Positions 52,206-59,473 of a DNA stretch of 64,000 nucleotides are shown here, one piece after another. Position 1 is the first letter of the stretch, and each line of letters begins with the position of its first letter. Made by a program: the position numbers and the translations under genes. The DNA comes from Paenibacillus lignilyticus (lineage in GTDB: Bacteria; Bacillota; Bacilli; Paenibacillales; Paenibacillaceae), in contig NZ_JAGKSP010000004.1 in the NCBI RefSeq assembly GCF_017942085.1, positions 248,001 to 312,000 on the forward strand. Reading direction: 5' to 3'. The notes under the pieces are model-generated. The model ran no database searches, had not been told where the DNA came from, and saw only the letters and a program-made list of their open reading frames with translations.

Positions 52206-53288
52206 ATGTATGAAGCAATCAAGGAAGCCAGCGAGATGGTGATCAGTCTCAGGTCGGGCGAGCGTGATGAACAGCAGAAGCACCGGCAGGAAGTGTTCTT
52301 CAGCAGCGTCCCCTCGTCGGTGTCGATAGGTTCTTTAGCCAAGACGGTACCGATGTTTGCCCCGGGCTCGCTTGTTTCCGACCTATCGCGCATGTTCGAA
52401 TCCAATCCGCATATTCAAGGCGCGGTTGTCGTACAAGAAGGCAGGCCGATTGGGCTTGTCATGAAAGAAAATATGAATCAGCTGCTGGCAGGGCAATTTG
52501 GTCTGCCGCTCTATTGGAATCGGGCGATTGCCCGAATTATGGACAAGGAAGCGCTTGTCGTTGATGCGGAGCTGCCGGTGGAGCAAGTGGTACAGCTTGC
52601 GATGGCCAGGGATATTTCCCGCCTCTATCATCTCGTCCTTATTACGCGAGGCGACAAATTTGTAGGCGCGGCATCGGTCCGCTCGATTCTGGAGTGCATG
52701 ACGCAGCTGCGCACGGAGGAAGCGCGGACTGCGAACCCGCTTACGGGTCTGCCTGGCAATGCGTCCATTCAGCGCGAAATGCAGCGACGGATCGATGCAG
52801 GCAGGCCATTCACGATTATTTATGCGGATTTGGATTATTTCAAATGGTTTAATGATTGCTTCGGCTTCAGCCAAGGGGATGCGTTGATCCGTTTTCTTGC
52901 ATCCGTCCTGCAGGAGGTGGCGCAGGTTGGCGGGAAACGGGATGATTTTATCGGCCATATCGGCGGGGATGATTTCATCATGCTGACCGATCGCTTGGAG
53001 TCGGAGAAGCTGTGCCGTCTGCTGCTTGCAAGGTTCGATAGCGGCGTTAAAGCCTATTACGGGCCAGCGGAAGTATTGAGCGTTGTTGATCGCAGCGGAG
53101 TGGCGGTGCAGCAAGAAGGCGTCACTTTATCGCTGTCGCTGCTCAGCTGGAATGGGGCCATTCCGTTAACGACAGCCGTTATTTCGCAAGCGGCGGCGCG
53201 GGTAAAGAAGCAGGCGAAAGGAATTCGCGGCAGTGCCTACGTGGCAAGCGATGTATTCGGAGAGCAGCTGGGAGAGGGAACAACGTGA
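52206..53288 (+). CDS. CBS-pair GGDEF protein (probable diguanylate cyclase)
   Basis: About 360 residues without membrane spans. A CBS pair (about 45-165, IQGAVVVQEGRPIGLVM ... LVLITRGDKFVGAASVRSIL) resembles that of the chemoreceptor-like protein at 43426. The GGDEF domain (about 178-345) has TGLPGN, YADLDYFKWFND and the signature GGDDF at 253-257, a conservative variant of GGDEF. No exact RxxD inhibitory site precedes it. It should make c-di-GMP if active. Candidate starts are ATG 52194, GTG 52200 and ATG 52206. Its TGA overlaps the GTG of the EAL gene. Confidence 0.9.
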   Translation: MYEAIKEASEMVISLRSGERDEQQKHRQEVFFSSVPSSVSIGSLAKTVPMFAPGSLVSDLSRMFESNPHIQGAVVVQEGRPIGLVMKENMNQLLAGQFGLPLYWNRAIARIMDKEALVVDAELPVEQVVQLAMARDISRLYHLVLITRGDKFVGAASVRSILECMTQLRTEEARTANPLTGLPGNASIQREMQRRIDAGRPFTIIYADLDYFKWFNDCFGFSQGDALIRFLASVLQEVAQVGGKRDDFIGHIGGDDFIMLTDRLESEKLCRLLLARFDSGVKAYYGPAEVLSVVDRSGVAVQQEGVTLSLSLLSWNGAIPLTTAVISQAAARVKKQAKGIRGSAYVASDVFGEQLGEGTT

Positions 53289-54457
53289 CAGTAACTAGGG
53301 AAACCAATCAGATGGGCATTATATATTTCGCTTGGCAAGGCAAAGCAATTGAGCAGGAAGACGTAAAGGTGAAGCTGGATGCCAAGTGGCGTCGTTTCGC
53401 CGAACAGGTGATGACGGAGCAAAATGCTGTCAGTGCAACCGGACTTTCGAAGCTATGGATGCGCGATGACCTGTTTGTATGCCTGGCCCTTCCTCCTTCA
53501 CGTTTCAGGTCACCGGAAGAGGAACTGTTGACGTTAGGCAGCAGACTGAAGCTCGACTGGGAAGAGCGGTTTATGGCCGCTGAGTTCGGCGGTGCGATTC
53601 CGGAACTCAAGCTTCATGCAGGTGTTTCCTTCTTGAATGGCAGCATTTTGTCGGAGGAGGAGCGGTTGTATGATGGCATTAAACGCGCGATCATTCACGG
53701 ACAGCCTACCGGCGCAACGGAACGCAGCTTGAAGCGCAGAGCGCTGGAGCACATTCTCATGGAGCGGCTCATTCATCCGGTTTATCAGCCCATAATCTCG
53801 CTGCAATGCGGGACCGAGGCTGCATACGGATATGAGGCGCTTTCTCGCTTGCCCGATAGACGCTGGTTTGACGGACCGCTGCAGCTGTTTGATTTTGCCT
53901 CGGAAGAGGGGCTGACTTATTCACTGGACCGGCTGGCTCGGGAGCGTGCGATCGAAGGAAGCGCAGGCTTATCGGCAGGGCAGAAGCTGTTTATCAATAT
54001 CACGGCCAAGATCATGAATGACCCTTCCTTCACTACAGGGCGGACGATGCTGCTGCTCGAGCAATACGGGCTGTCTCCGCATCATGTCGTGTTTGAAATT
54101 ACGGAACGCAGCTCCATTGAGGATTTCGGCGCGGCGAAGAAGATTTTGCAGCATTATCGTACGCAAGGCTATCAGATCGCCATCGACGATGCGGGGGCTG
54201 GATATTCTTCCCTGCAGTCCATTGTAGAGCTGGAGCCGGATTATATCAAAATCGACCGCTCCCTCATTCATGGCATCCATCAGGATAGCATGAAGGCCCA
54301 TCTGGTCCAAACGTTTACGGAGCTGGCCGCCAAAATGGGCATCTCGCTGGTAGCGGAAGGGATCGAGGTAGAGAGCGAGCTTCGCTATATCAAGTCCATC
54401 GGCGTCCATTACGCACAAGGGTACTTACTTGGCAGGCCGCAGCCTTCCATTGCGTAG
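53285..54457 (+). CDS. EAL-domain c-di-GMP phosphodiesterase
   Basis: A 390-residue cytoplasmic protein. The EAL domain (about 150-388) keeps the catalytic set: E184 (EAL), N239, E271, D301/D302 (DDAGAGYSS), K322, E358 and Q378. It is therefore predicted to be active against c-di-GMP. The first 145 residues look like a degenerate GGDEF fold (LKLHAGVSFLNGS ... LYDGIKRAI) without a signature. The GTG start overlaps the diguanylate cyclase stop by 4 bp, giving a coupled synthesis/degradation pair. Confidence 0.92.
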   Translation: MTVTRETNQMGIIYFAWQGKAIEQEDVKVKLDAKWRRFAEQVMTEQNAVSATGLSKLWMRDDLFVCLALPPSRFRSPEEELLTLGSRLKLDWEERFMAAEFGGAIPELKLHAGVSFLNGSILSEEERLYDGIKRAIIHGQPTGATERSLKRRALEHILMERLIHPVYQPIISLQCGTEAAYGYEALSRLPDRRWFDGPLQLFDFASEEGLTYSLDRLARERAIEGSAGLSAGQKLFINITAKIMNDPSFTTGRTMLLLEQYGLSPHHVVFEITERSSIEDFGAAKKILQHYRTQGYQIAIDDAGAGYSSLQSIVELEPDYIKIDRSLIHGIHQDSMKAHLVQTFTELAAKMGISLVAEGIEVESELRYIKSIGVHYAQGYLLGRPQPSIA

Positions 54458-54666
54458 CAACTTGAAGTGAATGGGGGATTATCGCGTAAAAGTTGCAAGG
54501 CGTGCAGCCGCCCACGTGCTGCACTCCCTCGCCGCGCTCATTCACGTGCCGCTATACCTCCTCAGTTTGCGAACTTCATGTATCCAGCTAGGGGATACGC
54601 GCAGCAACACGTGAGTTGCGGCATGTATTGCGAGGCAAAGCGGCATGTGAGTTGCGGGGCCGGCTC

Positions 54667-55455
54667 TCTAACGAATCGTACAGGTCTTATTTGCCCAAAA
54701 TAGCTCCAAAAAAATTCTAACGAATCGTAGCGGCGTTATTTGATGGTTTTAAGTCGTTTTGGAGCCGATTTCCTTCAAATAAGGCTTTTACGATTCGTTA
54801 GATTTCCCAGAAACGAGAAAAACGGTGAAATAAGGCTTTTACGATTCGTTAGAATTTCGCGGCCTATGAATTGGGAGGTGTGGTGGCATGCGGATTGAAA
54901 TGTGGTAGGTTGCGAGCGGAATGAAGTGGAATTTGGTATGCGAAAGATTGTATGCAGTACACAGGCAGCTCGTGGCACGCCAGATGCGGCATTCGCGATG
55001 AGGCAGTGCGGCGAACGGCCAGCGATGGAGTGCAGCAAGTGGCATGGGAGTTTCGGGGCATGATTCTCTAACGAATCGTACAGGCCTTATTTGCCCCAAA
55101 ATAGCTCCAAAAAAATTCTAACGAATCGTAGCGGCGTTATTTGATGGTTTTTAGTCGTTTTGGAGCCGATTTCCTTCAAATAAGGCTTCTACGATTCGTT
55201 AGAATCCCAGAGACGAGAAAAACGACGAAATAAGGCTTCTACGATTCGTTAGATTTTCGCGGCATGTGAACCGGGAGTTGTGGCGGCACGCGGAATGAAA
55301 TGTGGAAGGTTGCGTGCGGAATGAAATGTGGTAGGTTGCGAGCGGAATAAAGTGGAATTTGGTATGCGAAAGATTGAATACAGTACACAGGTAGCTCGTG
55401 GCACGCCAGATGCGGCATCCGCGGCATTCGGGATGAGGCAGTGCGGCTCACGGTG
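54667..55455. repeat. 400-bp tandem duplication with eight TCTAACGAATCGTA copies
   Basis: Two direct copies, 54667-55066 and 55067 to about 55455, are offset by 400-401 bp. Each carries the 14-mer twice forward (54667, 54716; 55067, 55117) and twice as reverse complement (54789, 54840; 55190, 55240), 49-51 bp apart. The 14-mer is extended by a GGC/TTATTTG-like tail, so each copy can fold into a large hairpin. The rest of each unit is a G-rich stretch without coding potential. This lies in the gene-free 54458-56067 block. Confidence 0.88.
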
Positions 55456-55650
55456 CGAGAGATGGAGCAGCTGATGAATGCATGTGGATGCAGGTGTGGA
55501 GAACGAGCGTTCAGCGGTGCTGATATCTAATCACGAATTCAATTTTGTGATCCGATGGTATAGGGGAAAACCCTGTGCCACTTTTTTATTAGCGTACCGA
55601 TTCCAGCATATTGTGTTTGCGCAGCATGCTGCAGTTGAAGCTTAGCTTCG

Positions 55651-56000
55651 ACTCATCATGCTCATCTAGGGTAGAAGGTTGCTTGAGAAACTTACTTTCA
55701 GCGCATCATGCTCAACCCGGCAGCAAGCAGCTTTGAACTAAATTTCAGCGCATCATGCTCAACCCGGCAGCAAGCAGCTTTGAACTCACTATCAGCGCAT
55801 CATGCTCAACCCGGCAGCAAGCAGCTTTGAACTCACTATCAGCTCATCATGCTCAACCCGGCAGCAAGCAGCTTTGAACTCACTTTCAGCTCATCATGCT
55901 CTGCCCGGCAAAAAGCTGCATCGAAACTCACATTCAGCACAGCAATCTCCGCCACGGCAGAAAGAAGCATCGAAACCCACATTCAGCGCAGCAATCTGCC
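55651..56000. repeat. 47-bp tandem repeat array upstream of polA
   Basis: Seven units start at 55651, 55700, 55747, 55794, 55841, 55888 and 55936, with a partial unit at 55985. The central four are exactly 47 bp and nearly identical (AGCGCATCATGCTCAACCCG...); edge units are 48-49 bp and diverged. The period is not a multiple of three, so this is not protein repeat coding. Confidence 0.9.
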
Positions 56001-56024
56001 TGGGAAAGTGTGTTCGCTTTATGC

Positions 56025-56030
56025 TATGAT
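56025..56030 (+). promoter_or_regulatory. Candidate -10 for polA
   Basis: TATGAT lies 38 bp before the polA start, directly after the tandem repeats. No convincing -35 is seen at the right distance. Confidence 0.35.
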
Positions 56031-56067
56031 AAGCACTAGGAATAATAAGGTGAGGTGTGCTTGTCGG

Positions 56068-58725
56068 ATGGATAAATGGGTATTGATTGATGGGAACAGT
56101 ATCATTTATAGAGCATTCTTCGCGATGCCGCCGCTTACGAATTCGTCGGGGCTGCATACGAATGCGGTGTACGGTTTTACAACCATGCTGCTGAAGCTGC
56201 TGGAGGAAGAGAAGCCGACGCATATGCTTGTTGCTTTCGATGCGGGCAAGACCACGTTCCGTCATGAAGGATACGCGGAATACAAAGGCGGCCGGGAGAA
56301 AACGCCGTCCGAGCTGTCCGAGCAATTCCCCGTGCTCAAGGAACTGCTGCGCTCTTTCGGGATTGCGCAGTACGAGCTGCCGGGCTATGAGGCCGATGAT
56401 ATTATCGGGACGCTCAGCCGATTAGCGGATGAGGGCGGAGTAGAAACCGTCGTCGTATCCGGCGACAAGGATATGCTGCAGCTGGCTTCGGACCATGTCA
56501 CCATTGCGCTCACGCGCAAAGGGGTCACGGACGTGGAACGCTACGATCCGGCCGGCATCCAAGAACGATACGGTTTAACGCCGCTGCAAATTATCGACCT
56601 TAAAGGTCTGATGGGCGATACATCCGATAACATCCCGGGCATTCCGGGCGTCGGGGAGAAAACCGCGCTGAAGCTGCTGCACGAATTCGGCAGCGTAGAA
56701 GGCGTGCTTGCCAATACGAGCGAAATCAAAGGCAAGATGAAGGAAAAGGTTGAAGAGCATCAGGAAAGTGCGATTATGAGCAAGAAGCTCGCTACGATCT
56801 ACCGCGAGGTGCCGCTTGAGAACAAAGCGGATGAGCTCGTTTATAACGGCTATGATGAAGTAACTCTTGGCGACATGTTCCGCAAGCTGGAGTTCAAGTC
56901 GCTGATCGAGCGGCTGCAGCTTCCTGAAGCAGGCGGAGCCGACGCTAATGCGCTCGCAGTAGCAACCTATGAGGTTGTGACCGCGAGCGGGCTGACAGCA
57001 GATGCTCTCACGGAACTGCTTGCGACTTCCGAAAGCTTCTATATTGAAGCGATTGGCGACAATCCGCATCAGGCACGATTCATCGGACTAGCTGTGACTA
57101 GCGGCGAACGCGTCGTCGTCGTCACTTACGACGAACTGATGGATGCGAAAATATCGGCTCCCGTGCGTAAATGGCTCCAGGATGCGCAAGCACCGAAGAA
57201 GGGCTACGATCTGCATAAGGCAGAGCTTGTCCTTTCCTGGCTCGGCGTTGAGCTGCGCGGGACAACCTTCGATGCGCTGCTTGCCGCATATCTTCTGGAT
57301 CCAACCGAATCGAGCCAAACGTTGGCTGCGCTCATTCAGCGTCACGGACTTGCAACCATTCAAACGGACGAATCCGTTTATGGCAAAGGCGCGAAGTTCC
57401 AAGTGCCGGCTTCGGAAGTGCTCGCCGGCCATCTGGCTGCTAAGGCAGATGCCGTCCGCAGACTCGTTCCGATGCTGACCGAAGAGCTGGAAACCGGCCA
57501 CATGAGCAAGCTTTGCTATGAGCTGGAGCAGCCCTTGGCTGTGGTTCTCGCCGGTATGGAGAAGCAAGGCATTAAGGTGAATGCCTCGGTGCTTGAGGAT
57601 CTCGGTGCTGAGCTGGAGAAGAACATCTCGCAATACATGAGCGACATCTACATGCATGCCGGAATGGAGTTCAACATTAACTCGCCGAAGCAGCTGGGAG
57701 AGGTGCTCTTCGAGAAGCTGGGCCTTCCCGCATGGAAGAAAACGAAAACAGGTTATTCGACCGATGCGGAAGTGCTGGAGAAGCTCGAACCTTACCATGA
57801 GATCGTGAAGCTCATTTTGCTGTACCGCCAGTTGGCCAAGCTGCAATCCACGTATGTGGAAGGTCTGCTGAAGGAGATTCGCCGCGATACGGGCAAGGTG
57901 CATACCTTCTACCGTCAGACGATTGCTGCCACGGGACGTCTATCGAGCCAATTCCCGAACCTGCAGAATATTCCGATTCGCTTGGAGGAAGGGCGTCGTA
58001 TTCGCAAAGCTTTTGTACCTTCTGAGCCGGGATGGACGATTCTCGCAGCCGACTATTCGCAGATCGAGCTGCGCGTTCTGGCGCATATTTCCGGCGATGA
58101 GAAGATGAAGACTGCCTTTATCGAGGATACCGATATTCATACGAAAACAGCGATGGACGTCTTCGGCGTCACTGCGGACCAAGTCGATGCGAATATGCGT
58201 CGTCAAGCCAAAGCGGTTAACTTCGGAATCGTGTACGGCATCAGCGACTTCGGTCTGTCGAACAACCTTAACATTGCTCGCAAAGATGCAGCGAAGTTTA
58301 TCGAGCAATATTTTGAAGTATTCCAAGGGGTTCGGGCTTACATGGACAATATCGTGGCCCAAGCCCGCGCTGATGGCTTTGTGACGACGCTGCTGGAGCG
58401 CCGCCGTTATTTGCCGGAAATTAAAGCGTCGAATTTCAACCTTCGTTCGTTCGCCGAACGGACAGCGATGAACACGCCGATTCAAGGTACTGCGGCGGAT
58501 ATCATCAAGCTTGCGATGGTGAACATGGACAAGGAGATTCGCGATCGCGGACTCCGCAGCCGCATGCTGCTGCAGGTGCACGATGAGCTCGTCTTCGAAG
58601 TGCCGGCCGAGGAGCTGGAGCTGATGAAGACACTCGTACCGGAGGTTATGGAAGGCGCGCTGAAGCTGGATGTACCGCTTAAAGCAGACGTGAGCTTCGG
58701 CGATAACTGGTATGAAGCGAAATAG
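56068..58725 (+). CDS. polA: DNA polymerase I
   Basis: An 885-residue repair and Okazaki-processing polymerase. The 5'-3' exonuclease (about 1-290) includes GDTSDNIPGIPGVGEKTALKLL. The 3'-5' exonuclease-like domain (about 300-470) lacks the catalytic acidic residues (IEAIGDN in place of DTE), so proofreading is absent as in Bacillus-type Pol I. The polymerase domain carries motif A (DYSQIELRVLAH), motif B (RRQAKAVNFGIVYG) and motif C (VHDELV). ATG 56068 follows AAGGTGAGG; the frame runs upstream into the tandem repeats, but that part is not coding. Confidence 0.97.
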   Translation: MDKWVLIDGNSIIYRAFFAMPPLTNSSGLHTNAVYGFTTMLLKLLEEEKPTHMLVAFDAGKTTFRHEGYAEYKGGREKTPSELSEQFPVLKELLRSFGIAQYELPGYEADDIIGTLSRLADEGGVETVVVSGDKDMLQLASDHVTIALTRKGVTDVERYDPAGIQERYGLTPLQIIDLKGLMGDTSDNIPGIPGVGEKTALKLLHEFGSVEGVLANTSEIKGKMKEKVEEHQESAIMSKKLATIYREVPLENKADELVYNGYDEVTLGDMFRKLEFKSLIERLQLPEAGGADANALAVATYEVVTASGLTADALTELLATSESFYIEAIGDNPHQARFIGLAVTSGERVVVVTYDELMDAKISAPVRKWLQDAQAPKKGYDLHKAELVLSWLGVELRGTTFDALLAAYLLDPTESSQTLAALIQRHGLATIQTDESVYGKGAKFQVPASEVLAGHLAAKADAVRRLVPMLTEELETGHMSKLCYELEQPLAVVLAGMEKQGIKVNASVLEDLGAELEKNISQYMSDIYMHAGMEFNINSPKQLGEVLFEKLGLPAWKKTKTGYSTDAEVLEKLEPYHEIVKLILLYRQLAKLQSTYVEGLLKEIRRDTGKVHTFYRQTIAATGRLSSQFPNLQNIPIRLEEGRRIRKAFVPSEPGWTILAADYSQIELRVLAHISGDEKMKTAFIEDTDIHTKTAMDVFGVTADQVDANMRRQAKAVNFGIVYGISDFGLSNNLNIARKDAAKFIEQYFEVFQGVRAYMDNIVAQARADGFVTTLLERRRYLPEIKASNFNLRSFAERTAMNTPIQGTAADIIKLAMVNMDKEIRDRGLRSRMLLQVHDELVFEVPAEELELMKTLVPEVMEGALKLDVPLKADVSFGDNWYEAK

Positions 58726-58756
58726 AAATTCGCAGGAATAGAAAAAAATGATTAGG

Positions 58757-58809
58757 AAGCTTTGGTACGTTCTGCCGCATATAGCGGCTGGGACGTTCCG
58801 GAGCTTTTC
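58757..58809 (+). terminator. Terminator of polA
   Basis: AAGCT, GG, ACGT and GCCGC pair in order with GCGGC, ACGT, CC and AGCTT, followed by a T-rich tail. Confidence 0.7.
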
Positions 58810-58822
58810 TTTATTTGCTATC

Positions 58823-58851
58823 TTGTTTTCCAGAATGGAATCTGGTAAAAT
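58823..58851 (+). promoter_or_regulatory. Promoter of the GyrI-like gene
   Basis: TTGTTT and TAAAAT are separated by 17 bp, and the -10 has an upstream TG (extended type). Confidence 0.55.
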
Positions 58852-58911
58852 ATTACTAGAACATATGTTCGCTAAATGGGTGGTTTTATTACGGATACCG
58901 GAGGGGAAAAC

Positions 58912-59397
58912 GTGGCCGAAATCATGGAGAAACAATCATTTGCGGTAATTGGTAAAGTGGGACAGGGTCTTGCAAATGTGGGAACGGCATGGATCGCGCC
59001 TTTGTGGCAAGAAGCCGATCGTAATTTCCATGAAATAAGCAGCCTTGCGAAGGTAGATGACGAAGGAAATATCGTTGGAATTTGGGGAGCGATGAGTGAT
59101 GTTGATGAACACTTTGAACGCTGGCAAGATGAGGGCAAGTATTTAGCGGGATGCGAAGTAGCAGATCATGCAATTGCACCAAGCGGATGGACCAAGTGGG
59201 TCATACCGGCTTTTAAATATGCTGTAGTTAACTGCACGCAAGATACTTATAACGAAACGTTCCATCGAATGCTTTCGGAGTATATGCCGGCTCATGCCTA
59301 TAAACTCGCCGGAGCCGTGCAAGAATACTACAATCCTAAAGCTAATCACGGAGAACTGGCACTTTACTTCCCAATTGAAAGAATAGAGAGCGTTTAA
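58912..59397 (+). CDS. GyrI-like effector-binding domain protein
   Basis: About 161 residues, a stand-alone GyrI/AraC_E_bind-type domain (IWGAMSDVD ... YLAGCEVAD ... WVIPAFKYAVVNC, ending ELALYFPIERI). The start is GTG 58912, 5 nt after GGAGGGG. It has no DNA-binding part. It lies between polA and mutM together with the ADP-ribosylglycohydrolase-like gene, interrupting a usually tight cluster. The ligand is unknown. Confidence 0.75.
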   Translation: MAEIMEKQSFAVIGKVGQGLANVGTAWIAPLWQEADRNFHEISSLAKVDDEGNIVGIWGAMSDVDEHFERWQDEGKYLAGCEVADHAIAPSGWTKWVIPAFKYAVVNCTQDTYNETFHRMLSEYMPAHAYKLAGAVQEYYNPKANHGELALYFPIERIESV

Positions 59398-59473
59398 TAC
59401 CGATTGGCTATTCTCGCCATTCCTTCCATAAGGTAAGCTAGGGAGGAAGGCAAGAGTAGACGAGGAGGCCAAT

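Noticed and set aside
54667..55253. Possible CRISPR array (regular 14-mers about 50 bp apart)
   Set aside because: The repeats change orientation, spacers are themselves repeated between the two 400-bp copies, and no cas gene is present.
54775..55451. Short minus-strand open frames in the repeat block (70-87 codons)
   Set aside because: They translate the DNA repeats themselves, recur in each copy, and have no ribosome sites.
55849..56067. An N-terminal extension of DNA polymerase I into the 47-bp repeats
   Set aside because: The extension is translated tandem repeat; the family start MDKWVLIDGNS at 56068 has its own ribosome site.
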